The notes: generated from the letters alone by a model not told the origin. DNA of 64,000 nt from Caenispirillum salinarum_A (GCF_044803115.1 NZ_CP085224.1:2790001-2854000), one strand, 5' to 3'; positions 1 to 9,151 are shown, counted from the first letter of the stretch. Numbers and translations: made by a program.

Positions 1-102
1 GCCGAGGTCGTGCATCACGCCGCGAAACATGCGCTCGAGGTCCGCCAACTCCGAGGCCGCTGACGACCTGTGGAGGAAGTCCAGAAGAAGTTTATCCCTC
101 AC
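1..102 (-). CDS. Unknown protein, N-terminal 34 codons only
   Basis: A minus-strand reading frame begins at a GTG at 102 and runs off the left edge of the window without a stop. The start is supported by a purine-rich ribosome-binding site (AAGGGG) about seven bases upstream. The visible peptide begins VRDKLLLDFLHRSSAASELA and then reads as a mixed hydrophilic helix. No family can be recognised from so little. The gene is transcribed away from the rest of the window, so its role and its membership in the accessory island cannot be judged here. Confidence 0.45.
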   Translation of the reverse strand, partial: MRDKLLLDFLHRSSAASELADLERMFRGVMHDLG

Positions 103-793
103 GCTAGTCCCCTTTCCCGTGAAAGACGCAGTAAAGCATACGATACAGGCTGAACGGAGGTATAGGTCGTCGCGGCTGCAGGAAATCGACGAGGCCGGCA
201 TTGCGGAGCCTCCACGGTCACCGCTTTCGCCGTCAGCCCGCCCAATTTCCGTCAGACGAACCACGGAAGCCAGCGGTGCCGTCGAAACGACCGGAACAGG
301 TGCAAGGCCCTCGAACGGTCGTTCTCGTGAGCGGCATGTAGAGGGGGCTCCCCCCGGAACCGCCCAGCGGAGTGGGAAGGCCGGGACTGGCTGGAGCCGC
401 CACGCGTTTTTCGCTGTTGACGCAGCCGAAGAGAGGGACCCACGGGGAACCGGTGCGGGTTGAGGGTCGAAGAGGATTGAGACGGGGCCGGCACGGCGGT
501 CCGCTCCAGCCTACGAACACACGACGAGGGACATGCTTTGACCATGCGCGCCACGCCCGCTTTCCCACCGACCGCTCTACCTCCCGCCGGAGCTCGTCCG
601 CGCCATCCCGGCGGCGACGAGGTCCGCCACGGCCTCTGCTCAGCAGAAACCCGGCGGTATCTCTGAAATGTAACTTTCGCGTATTTGAAATGCGGGAAGG
701 TTACATGTCCGGTGCCGGTGCGGCGTCGCGTTCCCGCTATGCCGGCGCCGCGGCGTGGCGTATTTTCGGTTCGGGTACTGCACGGAGGCCGCC
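103..793. other. Long intergenic region without a convincing gene
   Basis: No reading frame in these 691 bases has a ribosome-binding site together with a natural-looking product; the open frames present are GC-bias artefacts. The only structure I see is the inverted and direct repeat cluster at 665-707, listed separately. The region separates a leftward gene from a rightward DUF29 gene, so it should hold divergent promoters, but I cannot place them with confidence. Confidence 0.5.
665..707. promoter_or_regulatory. Imperfect dyad with nested direct repeat upstream of the DUF29 gene
   Basis: Bases 669-679 (ATGTAACTTTC) and 697-707 (GAAGGTTACAT) form an inverted repeat matching at 10 of 11 positions, separated by 17 bases. 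The heptamer TGAAATG occurs at 665 and again at 687, exactly 22 bases apart. The site lies about 90 bases before the DUF29 start codon. It could be an operator for a dimeric regulator or a protein-binding array of the mobile element; nothing in the sequence decides between these. Confidence 0.35.
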
Positions 794-1702
794 ATGCGCA
801 TCGATGCTTCCCTCTATCGCGTCGCGATAGCATCCGTCTTGTACGCGGCCGAGTACTTGCGCCGCCTGCCCGACGATCGGGCGCCGATCCACGCCGTGCT
901 CCTTGCGACGGGCCGGCACAATGGCGCGAGTCCGGAGCCGGCGCGGGCGATCGTCGGTGGCCGCCTCCGAGCCGCCCTGGCGGGCCGGGCATCCCCCGAC
1001 GAACTGACGCCCGAAGAGCATGCTGCGTGGCTTGAGGCCTTCAGCAAGAAGATGTCGGAGCCGACGCCGGAGGAGGAGGCCTACTTCGCCGAGCGGCGAC
1101 GGCGCGGCGTCGGGGTCGGCCTGGATGAAGCGGGCCGCCTGATTCGGGCGTCGGATCGGCTCCACGATCTTGACTTCGAGGCTTGGACCCGGGAGCAGTC
1201 GTCCGCCCTCAGACGTGCTGCCGCCTCGCACCCCACGGTCTTCGCCGAGATCGACGTGCCGACGGTCGTCGAGGAGTTGAAGGGTCTCGGTCGGCAGGCC
1301 GCGCGCGAGGTGTACGATCGTCTCGTCGTGCTCTTCGAAATGGAGATACTTCTGGCTGCCTCCGACGGCGCCGCCGTCGACCTGAACGCCGAAGCGGTCG
1401 ATGTGCCGGTGACGCAGTCGCGTCGGCGGCTTTGGCGCGCGGCCGTCGCGGGCCTCGAGAACGATGTGGCGATACGGGCGCAGGGAATTCCGGCGCTTGC
1501 GGCTCCCGCCCGCTTCGAGACGCTGATCGAGAAGGCTTGGCGCGACGGGCGCCGCCGCGCTCAATCCTGCCCGGTCGCCGCAGTCGCCGCGCGCGTGGCC
1601 GGAGTGACGCCCGCCACGTGCCCCGATGTGGTCGGCAAACGCCTGGAAGCGCGCGTACGGCCGCAGGACGGCCTCGTTGAAGTACCCAGGTCTGATACTT
1701 GA
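794..1702 (+). CDS. DUF29-family protein
   Basis: A 302-residue protein. The ATG at 794 is preferred over an earlier in-frame start because GGAGG sits six bases before it. The second half matches the DUF29 pattern: a DLDFEAWTREQSSALRR segment, then a EELKGLGRQAAREV helix, then a run resembling the W/R-rich tail of the family. DUF29 proteins are small, mostly alpha-helical proteins of unknown function, common in cyanobacteria and proteobacteria and often found in variable regions. The N-terminal 110 residues are an extra helical part that I do not recognise. No catalytic motif, signal peptide or membrane segment is visible. The gene stands alone, followed 208 bases later by a nucleotidyltransferase. 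The family call is from pattern recognition only. Confidence 0.6.
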   Translation: MRIDASLYRVAIASVLYAAEYLRRLPDDRAPIHAVLLATGRHNGASPEPARAIVGGRLRAALAGRASPDELTPEEHAAWLEAFSKKMSEPTPEEEAYFAERRRRGVGVGLDEAGRLIRASDRLHDLDFEAWTREQSSALRRAAASHPTVFAEIDVPTVVEELKGLGRQAAREVYDRLVVLFEMEILLAASDGAAVDLNAEAVDVPVTQSRRRLWRAAVAGLENDVAIRAQGIPALAAPARFETLIEKAWRDGRRRAQSCPVAAVAARVAGVTPATCPDVVGKRLEARVRPQDGLVEVPRSDT

Positions 1703-1910
1703 GAGCCCGCCCAAGTCTCCGTTCGCCCCCCGCGCGTTCCGCCTGCGGAACGGATGATCGACGCTAGAAGGCACTGACAGTTATATGGAAGCCATTGTCC
1801 ATGAGCCGTTTGACCCTCACGAGCTCGTATGATCGATGCGGAGGATCAGCACCTTCCGAAACAACGGCCTGACGGAACTTGCTCCGAGTTCTGTAGCGCG
1901 CGAGGACCTC

Positions 1911-2240
1911 ATGCTTGACGCGCCGTTCACTCTTCGTCTCGCCCACGCGCTCCGCGACGCCGCCGGAGATGGCGTCGAGGTGTGGCTGTTCGGATCGCGA
2001 GCGCGGGGTGAACACCGGCCGGACAGCGACTACGATTTGATGGCCGTTGTCCCCGACGACGCTGATCTGCAGGTCGTCGATGCCCGCCTTCAGGCCGCGG
2101 CCCATAGGGTGGCGGCCCGCATGGCGGCAGACGTCACCGTGGTAGCGGTCTCCCGCCGCGCCTTCTTCTGGCCGCTCGCCGACCTGCATCCAGCGTCGGT
2201 CACCTACGCCTGCCGCACCGAGGGACGGCGGATCGTCTGA
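1911..2240 (+). CDS. MNT-type nucleotidyltransferase domain protein
   Basis: A protein of 109 residues that is essentially one minimal nucleotidyltransferase (polymerase-beta superfamily) domain. The diagnostic glycine-serine motif followed by two aspartates is seen as GSRARGEHRPDSDYDLM; the two aspartates of DYD should bind the divalent metal. Such small MNT proteins often pair with a HEPN partner as toxin-antitoxin modules, in which the MNT protein adenylylates the HEPN toxin, but no HEPN-like neighbour is recognisable here. The start at 1911 has GAGG a few bases upstream; an in-frame ATG at 1836 would add 25 residues without resemblance to the family. The domain call is firm, the role is open. 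Confidence 0.7.
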   Translation: MLDAPFTLRLAHALRDAAGDGVEVWLFGSRARGEHRPDSDYDLMAVVPDDADLQVVDARLQAAAHRVAARMAADVTVVAVSRRAFFWPLADLHPASVTYACRTEGRRIV

Positions 2241-2419
2241 CGCGAAAGACCAGAACGAGTCGCCGCACACGAAGGCGAAGCTCGGTAGGCCGAAACGAGC
2301 ACCGACACGGGTGCCACGCCGCGAGGGCGGCTAATTCGCCAGGATCAATCTCCGGCGAACCGGGCGACGTGCTTCGGATGCGCGTTCGGCCGGCCCGGCG
2401 GTCAGGAACGGGAAACGCG

Positions 2420-3946
2420 CTACTTTTCCCGCCCGTCGTCGGTAAGGCCTGGAAAACCGGCGGGAAGCCGAAGGGCTTCAAGCAGGACATCCGTGAGATC
2501 CCCGGCGGACTCTCCGGATACGGCCGACGGCCTTCCCGCCGCAACCACCTCCTTCAGAAGCTCGTGAACGGTCGGCAGGAGCGCGCGGTCGAAGGAGACG
2601 ACGCCCAGCGGCATGGGGAAACCGTCGCCGGCACCCATCGGCGCGTGAACGAGCGCCGCGAAGAACCGTCCGGGGACGAGGAGCAGTTCAAAGTTCCGTG
2701 GCACGCGGCCTGGCCGCAACGTGCCTATCGAATCGAACACCGATCTGAACCGCCAAGCGGACTCCTTCTCGTCGTGAGTCAGCAGGATTGATTTCAGCCG
2801 GTCGGGGCCGTCTTCGCCGACCAGATGCTTGCACAGGCCGTCGACCAGACCGTCGAACTTGGTCGAACACCCCCAGTAGGGAGTGGCGGGCCGAAGCCAG
2901 ATCAGCGGCTCGTGCGGTGGTTCATCCGTGGCGACCGCATGTTCCAGCGCCGCCGTCAGCACCTTTCGGGAGTTCCGTTCCACCCACAGGGTCCCGAATA
3001 TCCGGACGGTTTTCCGGTCCTTCCTGAACTCTCCTACCAGGTCCGCCGCGCGGCGGAGGAACCGCGGGCCGTCGAGGTTTCCGTTCTGGAAGAACCCTCC
3101 GACCTGGTCGGGGGCGCACTCCTGCAGGTAGTCGGCGGCCCGCGGATCCCAGAAGGAGGACGGCACGGTGTGGTTCTTCAGCAGCGTTCCGCAGGCTGTC
3201 AGCACGGCCATTCGGTTGTCGAGGTCGATGCCCGACTTCCACCCCAGAAGGTCGGGCTCGACCTGACTTGGGGCATCCTTCCTGGCGGTGACGGTCATCG
3301 GCACGGTCGTCGCCCCGCGGTCCAGCCCCGCGACTTCGTCGATGGAATAGAGCACCGTCCGCTCGTCGTCGCGGCCCCCGAACAGGTGCTGAATCTCGCG
3401 AAAATGCTGATGGAACGCTTCGCGGACGCGGGGTGCGGCGTCCGCCGCCGTCCGTGCGTCCGTCACCGGGATCTCCGGCAGCGTCCGCGCGAACGCGTTC
3501 AGGCGGGACGTCCGATGGGGACAGTAGGAGATCAGATCGAACGGTATCCTATGCATCTTGCGCCGAACCTCGTAGAGCGACGGCGTCTCGGCAGGTCCCT
3601 CGAACTTGTCTTCTCCCGCCGCTGTCAGACGAACCCGCCCGAACTGTCGGCAGACGAGGTCCTTGCGCTCCGCGACGCTGATCACGTGCGAGGTCTCGTC
3701 GGCCGTAAAGCTGAAGAACTCCCCGATCTCCGCCTCGGTTATCGGCCCGAGCGACTTCAGCAGCCGCATCAGGAACTCCGTGGTCAGGGAGAACTCGCCC
3801 TCCTCCGCGACCTTGTAGCTTATTTCATATGTTCTTAGGGGTAACTTCAAGTCCAGATGATCAACCTCCAGCGCATGATTCTGGTCCTCGTCCCGCTCCG
3901 CCCGGTCGTCCGCCGAGCGGGGATTCAGTCTCAGCGTTCCCCTCAT
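2420..3946 (-). CDS. Winged-helix protein, partner of the NERD-kinase-helicase
   Basis: A 508-residue protein. Its ATG overlaps the stop codon of the upstream giant gene as ATGA (3946-3943), and a GAAGGGAA ribosome-binding site precedes it, so the two are translationally coupled and probably act together. Residues about 50-115 look like a winged helix-turn-helix (helix pair around ITEAEIGEFFSFTADE, then a strand-turn-strand ending LTAAGEDKF). The remaining 390 residues form an alpha/beta region I do not recognise. It carries several conserved-looking aromatic stretches (for example LIWLRPATPYWGC) but no HKD, nuclease or P-loop motif. There are no membrane segments. By analogy with other two-gene defence loci it could be a DNA-recognition or regulatory subunit, but that is inference from context only. 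Confidence 0.55.
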   Translation of the reverse strand: MRGTLRLNPRSADDRAERDEDQNHALEVDHLDLKLPLRTYEISYKVAEEGEFSLTTEFLMRLLKSLGPITEAEIGEFFSFTADETSHVISVAERKDLVCRQFGRVRLTAAGEDKFEGPAETPSLYEVRRKMHRIPFDLISYCPHRTSRLNAFARTLPEIPVTDARTAADAAPRVREAFHQHFREIQHLFGGRDDERTVLYSIDEVAGLDRGATTVPMTVTARKDAPSQVEPDLLGWKSGIDLDNRMAVLTACGTLLKNHTVPSSFWDPRAADYLQECAPDQVGGFFQNGNLDGPRFLRRAADLVGEFRKDRKTVRIFGTLWVERNSRKVLTAALEHAVATDEPPHEPLIWLRPATPYWGCSTKFDGLVDGLCKHLVGEDGPDRLKSILLTHDEKESAWRFRSVFDSIGTLRPGRVPRNFELLLVPGRFFAALVHAPMGAGDGFPMPLGVVSFDRALLPTVHELLKEVVAAGRPSAVSGESAGDLTDVLLEALRLPAGFPGLTDDGREK

Positions 3947-6900
3947 TTCCCTTCTCCCGTCGTCGAACCGACCGTCACTATTCTTGCATTTCCCTCGGCC
4001 GCCAGCGAAGCGACGGCGGCGGATACGGCCGCCATCGGCCCGTCCTCCGGCCATCCCGTCCGTGCCCCGACGATGACGAGCCGGTCCATCGCACGCGAAA
4101 GCGCGACATTGATCCGGTTGGGCCGGCTCATGAAGCCCTGCCGGATCGTGCCGTGCGAGCCGTCGGCGTTGTTGCGGACCAGCGACAGGATGACGATGAG
4201 GTTCTGCTTGCCCTGGTAACTGTCGACGGTGTCGATCTTGACGCGTTCGAGAAACCGGGGAGTGAGGCCGGAGGCCGCGATCTTGCGGGAAAGCAGTTCC
4301 TTCTGGCCGGAATACCCGCAGATCACGCCGATCGGCGGCTCGCCGTCGGCGGCATGGTGCGAAAGCCACTCCTCGAACGCCTGGTCCGCCTCGAGGTCCG
4401 TCAGCAGTTGCACGATCACGTCGGCCTCGACGCGGTTGCAGAGCGTCTTCCGCCTCGCGCCGAGGGGGGATTGGTGGCCGGTGCGGCCGAGCCCGGAGGT
4501 ATCGTACCAGGTGACGGGGAGGTCCAAAGGCCCCGGCGCGATGCCGACGGGGAGTTTCGGAGTCTCGCGGCCGTGTTCGAGCCGGACCGCGGGCTCGTAG
4601 AACACCTTCGAAACCATCGCCCCGATCGGTTCGAGCATGCGGTACTGCACCTCGAGCGTTCGGCCGTTGGATCGCCCGTGACCGGAGGCGAAGGCCCGCT
4701 TGAAGTCACTTTCCCTGATCGTCTCGTCGTTGACGCCGAGACGTTTTGCCGAGGCGGCGATCACGTTCCGGTCATGGAACGGCTCGAGTTGCAGGTGATC
4801 GCCGACGAGAAGCGCCCGCTTCGCCGACTGCAGAGGGACGGCGAGTTCGCCGGGCGCGCACCGGGCGGCCTCGTCTATCACCACGAGATCGAAAACCGCG
4901 TCCGACAGGCCAAGGGAGGATCGGCCGAGGCCGACGCAGGTGCCGCACACGATCTGCCGGGTTCCGACCAGGAACTGCTCGAAATTTCGTCGGCGGGTCC
5001 CGACGTGACCGAGCCAATCGTCGCTCAGCCGCATGATCATCAGCAGCCGTCTTACGTTCTCGCGATTGGTGACGCCGAAGTCGTCGGCCAGGCGCTCCAC
5101 CAGAGCCGCGAACAGCTCCTCCTCTTCCAGCCCGGACCGAACGTCGATCTCGGGAAGCCCGATCGTTTCGATCATCTGCTCCGCCGTGGCCGCCAACGAC
5201 GCCAGACGGGCGGCGTTCCCGTCGACGGTGTCGCGCCGGTCGGCGGTCTCCACCGTCAGGTTGTGGATTTGTCGAATCACCGGTCTGAGCGCCGTAGCGG
5301 CCCGGAAGAACTTTTCGATGAAGGCCTCCGGCAGCGACAGGCGCTCGCCGGCGAAGGTGACGTTTTCCCTCAGCCTCGCCTTGAATCGCTCGCGGTAAAG
5401 CGTTTCGACGTGGGCGGAGTGGAAGGGCATCAGCGGGTCCGACACCACGCCCTGCTGCCCCACCCGGACCAGGCTGGGCATGCCGCCGTGTGCGCCGAAG
5501 AGCCGCATGATGTCTTCGGCGGCATTGTTCACGGCCTCGTGGGACTGGCTCGCGAGCAGCACGTTCCGCATGCGTCCTTCGGTGAGCGCGTAGTGGATGA
5601 AGGCCGCGATGAACGTCGTCTTGCCGGTGCCCGGCGGACCTTGCAGGAGACCGACCGGGCCCGTCGTCCAAAGTTCGACGAAGCTCTCGGCCTGCGAACG
5701 ATTGAGGCCGTAGAACCCCATCAGGTGGTCGACGTCGGGCGCCGGGCCGAACGAGCGCACCTCGGGTTCCGCCGCTGGATCGAAGTAATCCACGAGATCG
5801 CGGATTACCGAGCGGTGGCCGAGAATCCGGCTCGTTGCGCGATCCCGTCGGTTGCGGCCTTCGAGTTCGAACAGGCTGTCGAAGCGCAACCGGGTGCCGG
5901 CCCGGCAGAGCGGGCCGCGCCGCCTCGAGTCCGAGAACGAATCGTCGATCGCGAGCTGCCTGCCGTTGGTCCGGTCGACGTCGAGCCGGCCCAGTCTGAT
6001 CCATTCGTCTCTCCGCGGATGCGGCATCCGGACTTCGACTTTGTCGTTCCTGTCGAAGTCCAGGGTGCCACGGGCGGGCGAGTAGGAGACGAGGTGACGG
6101 TCCGCTTCACGGGCGTAGTGGCTGTCCGCATCGACTTCCACTTCGGTATAGAATTCAGTTTCGATGTCGATCAGGGTCCGCCACAGCAGCGGCACGTCGA
6201 GTTCCTCGTCCGCCACCGACCCTTCGCCCTCACCGATCCCCTGATCCTCCTCGACGGTGCCGTCGGCTGCAGGCGGGGCGTCCAACTCCTCCTCGTCCGA
6301 CTCGTCGACGTCCTCCGGCGCGGCGGCACCCAGGGCGATGCGAACGGCCTCGTTGGACAGGATCCGGTCGAAGTCTCGGAAATTCCACTGAGGGACGTTT
6401 TCGATATCGATCGTGCAGCGTACAGTCGCGTCGTGCCTGCGCGCCGCGGTTGCCACTTTCGATTGGTCGACCCTCCTCAGCACTGCTCGTCGCGGCCGGC
6501 CGTCGCGATCGAGGAACACGAGGAGTTCGGAGTCGGCGCCGAAGACGCTGACCTTCGGTTCGGCGCCACCGTGGACGCGGACGTAGTACCGGCCCTCGTC
6601 GGCGAGCATAAGGCCGGCGGCATCCGCGCTCATCAGGCCGACCCTGACATGGGGAGCGGCCTCCTCGGCGGCCGGATGCAACGCGACTGCGATCGCATCC
6701 TTCAGCGGTTGAAGCGTCGACAGCGGCGGATGGCTTGAGCGGCACACTTCGATCGCCTCCGCCACGGCCGGAGCCGCCGCACGGGTAGAAGGCGCCGCGG
6801 CCAGCAGTTCCTCCGCGATCTTCAGGACGGCAAACCGGTCGCGCTCCAGGCTGCCGCACGACCGCGACGGCGCGTAGGCCGGATTGCTCCTGTCGGCGCC

Positions 6901-8883
6901 GAACTCGAGGACGTCGATGAGAATCGGGTGGAACTCCCCCTTCTCGTCTCTTTTCACGACGATGTTCGACGGGCTCAGGTCCCCGTGGGCGAAGCCGAGG
7001 GCGTGGAGGTCGTCGACCGCGTCGATCAACTCATCCACGAACGTCAGGGCACCGTCGACGGAAGGAACGCTTTCAGGAACCGTCTGCGCGAGGGTCTCGT
7101 CGCCGACATGATCCGACACCACGAGGAGATGGTCCCCGAGATAGGCGACGCTCCGCACCTGCGCGACCGCCCGGCCCGATTGCAGGGAGAGAAGTTCGGC
7201 CCTCTCGCAGAATTCCAGCAGTCTCGCCGCGTCCGTCCGCTCGTCCTGCCAATTGAAGGACTTCCAGAACTTCACCAGGACGCGGTTACCTTCGGTCCCC
7301 GACACGTAGACGAGGACACGGTCGTCGTCCTTCAGGGCCTCCCCGGCGGGGGGATAGGCTTGGTAAACCTGCAGGATACTTTTCCAGGTTCGGTACCGTT
7401 GCAGCCGCTCGATCAGAGCGCCGACATCGGGCCGATCGCCGAGGCTCGCGTTGAAGGCTGCGAGCATCGCCTCGGCATCGGTGAACCGGCTTTCCGGGTC
7501 GGTGTCGAGCGCACGCGCGAACCAATCGTGAAGCTCTTCGTACTCCCCGCCGGCATCGGCCCCTGGCTCCCATTCGGGCGGCTCGCCGTCGGAGCCTTTC
7601 GCCGCGGTCCCGAACAGGAGCAGGTGCGCGATCTTGCCCAACAGGAACACGTCGCGGCGGAAATGATCGGTGCGGCTGCCGAGAACATCCTCGGGGAGGA
7701 CGGTTCTGTTGCCCAGGAACGCATAGCGGTCTTCGGCGATCGACCGGTTCTCGCCATAGTGCGCGCAGAGGAAATGCGACAGCCGGATCGTCGCCGGCAT
7801 CTCGACCCAGACGCTGTGCTCTCCGAGATCCAGGTGGGCGGCACCCATACGATGCAGGTCGGCGGCGTGGCTTAGCAGAATCCGCAGAACGTCGATCCGC
7901 TCCTCACGGCGATGACGGCCGAGATCCGCGGAAACGAAATCGCCCAGGCGGCGCAACTGCTTCCGCTTTTCGAAAATTTCCCAGTAGCGGACTCCGGTGT
8001 CGGGCTCGGCCGTTTTGGGGCGCAGGGAGAAGCGTTCCAACTCCGGGTTCCGGTCCGCGAGATGGGCCAGGACCCGCTGCTCCCTCCCCGCGATGTCATG
8101 ACGATACTCTTCGCTGACGAACTTGACCGGAGCCTTCCCGAAGTCCCACAGCCTGAGGAGGCCCGAGGACCGGTCGGAATTGATTTCGACGCATTCGTGT
8201 TCAACATAGACGCGGTCGGGGTGGGCGTAGACGACGTCGGAGGTGACCCGATGGCCCCCGAAGGTCATCTCTTGGGCGCGGAACTGTCCGTTCCGCCCGA
8301 CGAAGAACGACTGCAGCCGCTGTCGCCACGGGCTGTCCTTCGCCAACAGCGGGTTCGTCTTGTCGATCCACTTGGGTTGTAGGAACCGCTTGTACCGCTC
8401 TCTGGGGTCAGAAGTGACGCGGCAGAACTCGTCGATGTGGAAGACTCGAGACCGCTGTCCCTCGTCGAACTCGTCTTCGAACCGGCTCCGCCCCGTCAGG
8501 ATGACGCAACTATCGATGAAGGGCAGGTCGATCCGATCGCCCTTCGACCGTGTCAGCTTCTTGAGATGTCCCCTCAGAAGCCCGGCGACGAGCCGCGCGT
8601 TATCGGCGATCTTGTGCACCGGGGATGCCTCGGGCGAGCGGCCGTTCTGGGACCAATAGGCGCCGTCGCTGCCGATCGTCCCGTTCCAGTCCTTGATGTC
8701 CGCCAGCATGATGCGGTCGTCCATGACGATGGCGATGTCGACTTGCCGCCCCTTCTGGCCCGGCTGGATCACCTCGAGGTTTGCGAAGGCGTACCAGTCG
8801 CCCGGTAACTTCTCCTTGAGTGCCTGTACGCCCTTGATTTCGCGAGCGTGGATTCCTTGTGCGTTGGCGTACGTCACCTGCAT
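3943..8883 (-). CDS. NERD nuclease / tandem protein-kinase / SF1 helicase fusion
   Basis: A 1646-residue multidomain protein. Residues 1-120 resemble a NERD nuclease-related domain, with a QVD at 48-50 and a D-x-K (ADIKDW) at 61-66 in place of the usual E-x-K. About residue 351 a kinase-like catalytic loop HLDLGEHS lacks the conserved Asn, and the DFG equivalent is lost, so this copy looks inactive. A second kinase-like domain has the beta-3 lysine (VLVKFW, about 534) and an intact catalytic loop HGDLSPSNIVV near 630. The C-terminal 600 residues are a UPF1/Dna2-like SF1 helicase: GPPGTGKTT near 1080, VIDEAARCAPGEL near 1336, GDHLQLEPF, QYRMLEPIG, then SYQGKQ and INVALSRAMDRLVIVG near 1556-1600. 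An acidic linker precedes the helicase. The start at 8883 is chosen by fit to the NERD domain and a promoter just upstream, though its ribosome-binding site is weak; an ATG at 8970 would add 29 residues. A defence role is inferred. Confidence 0.8.
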   Translation of the reverse strand: MQVTYANAQGIHAREIKGVQALKEKLPGDWYAFANLEVIQPGQKGRQVDIAIVMDDRIMLADIKDWNGTIGSDGAYWSQNGRSPEASPVHKIADNARLVAGLLRGHLKKLTRSKGDRIDLPFIDSCVILTGRSRFEDEFDEGQRSRVFHIDEFCRVTSDPRERYKRFLQPKWIDKTNPLLAKDSPWRQRLQSFFVGRNGQFRAQEMTFGGHRVTSDVVYAHPDRVYVEHECVEINSDRSSGLLRLWDFGKAPVKFVSEEYRHDIAGREQRVLAHLADRNPELERFSLRPKTAEPDTGVRYWEIFEKRKQLRRLGDFVSADLGRHRREERIDVLRILLSHAADLHRMGAAHLDLGEHSVWVEMPATIRLSHFLCAHYGENRSIAEDRYAFLGNRTVLPEDVLGSRTDHFRRDVFLLGKIAHLLLFGTAAKGSDGEPPEWEPGADAGGEYEELHDWFARALDTDPESRFTDAEAMLAAFNASLGDRPDVGALIERLQRYRTWKSILQVYQAYPPAGEALKDDDRVLVYVSGTEGNRVLVKFWKSFNWQDERTDAARLLEFCERAELLSLQSGRAVAQVRSVAYLGDHLLVVSDHVGDETLAQTVPESVPSVDGALTFVDELIDAVDDLHALGFAHGDLSPSNIVVKRDEKGEFHPILIDVLEFGADRSNPAYAPSRSCGSLERDRFAVLKIAEELLAAAPSTRAAAPAVAEAIEVCRSSHPPLSTLQPLKDAIAVALHPAAEEAAPHVRVGLMSADAAGLMLADEGRYYVRVHGGAEPKVSVFGADSELLVFLDRDGRPRRAVLRRVDQSKVATAARRHDATVRCTIDIENVPQWNFRDFDRILSNEAVRIALGAAAPEDVDESDEEELDAPPAADGTVEEDQGIGEGEGSVADEELDVPLLWRTLIDIETEFYTEVEVDADSHYAREADRHLVSYSPARGTLDFDRNDKVEVRMPHPRRDEWIRLGRLDVDRTNGRQLAIDDSFSDSRRRGPLCRAGTRLRFDSLFELEGRNRRDRATSRILGHRSVIRDLVDYFDPAAEPEVRSFGPAPDVDHLMGFYGLNRSQAESFVELWTTGPVGLLQGPPGTGKTTFIAAFIHYALTEGRMRNVLLASQSHEAVNNAAEDIMRLFGAHGGMPSLVRVGQQGVVSDPLMPFHSAHVETLYRERFKARLRENVTFAGERLSLPEAFIEKFFRAATALRPVIRQIHNLTVETADRRDTVDGNAARLASLAATAEQMIETIGLPEIDVRSGLEEEELFAALVERLADDFGVTNRENVRRLLMIMRLSDDWLGHVGTRRRNFEQFLVGTRQIVCGTCVGLGRSSLGLSDAVFDLVVIDEAARCAPGELAVPLQSAKRALLVGDHLQLEPFHDRNVIAASAKRLGVNDETIRESDFKRAFASGHGRSNGRTLEVQYRMLEPIGAMVSKVFYEPAVRLEHGRETPKLPVGIAPGPLDLPVTWYDTSGLGRTGHQSPLGARRKTLCNRVEADVIVQLLTDLEADQAFEEWLSHHAADGEPPIGVICGYSGQKELLSRKIAASGLTPRFLERVKIDTVDSYQGKQNLIVILSLVRNNADGSHGTIRQGFMSRPNRINVALSRAMDRLVIVGARTGWPEDGPMAAVSAAVASLAAEGNARIVTVGSTTGEGK

Positions 8884-9151
8884 GGGCTGCACCGACCGAT
8901 CGTAGATAATCAAAACGATCGCGCCAGATAATACTAGCCGGTAGGAAATTGCAATGCATGCCGGCGGCAATGCGTACCGAGCCCTGAAGCAGTCCTCACC
9001 CGGCTTCGGCCATGCCGGATGCCGCAGCGGACCGGCGACCGCCGTCGTCAGCCGTCGATACTCCAGTTGCAGGTCGTTTCGGTCTATAACTAAGGATTGC
9101 GGTTCTGGTCGCTATCGGGTACATCGCCACGAGTTGTACGAAGGAAAACAT
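8884..9151. promoter_or_regulatory. Divergent intergenic region between two putative defence systems
   Basis: This 268-base gap separates the leftward NERD-kinase-helicase gene from the rightward nuclease/STAND pair. For the leftward gene a candidate promoter is TTGCAA (8954-8949) followed 17 bases later by TTATCT (8931-8926), which also places the transcript start downstream of the rejected ATG at 8970. For the rightward genes a TATAAC at 9085-9090 is the best -10-like element, but no good -35 is correctly spaced. The gap is richer in AT than its flanks. No small gene is apparent. Confidence 0.35.

Noticed and set aside
103..793. tRNA or other RNA gene as insertion target near the left edge
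   Set aside because: I found no cloverleaf pattern or conserved tRNA boxes by eye.
737..1774. A 345-codon minus-strand frame over the DUF29 gene
   Set aside because: The plus-strand frame has a good ribosome-binding site and a recognisable domain.
1764..1835. A 15-codon ORF (MEAIVHEPFDPHELV) before the nucleotidyltransferase
   Set aside because: It has no ribosome-binding site and could be chance; I could not show it is a remnant of a longer gene.
3829..6738. A 969-codon open frame antisense to the NERD-kinase-helicase gene
   Set aside because: It has no ribosome-binding site and no family resemblance, and it mirrors the codon structure of the real gene. Long antisense frames are expected at this GC content.
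8954..9151. N-terminal extension of the nuclease by 66 codons
   Set aside because: The extension is Ser/Arg/Gly-rich without resemblance to the family, and a clear ribosome-binding site precedes the ATG at 9152.
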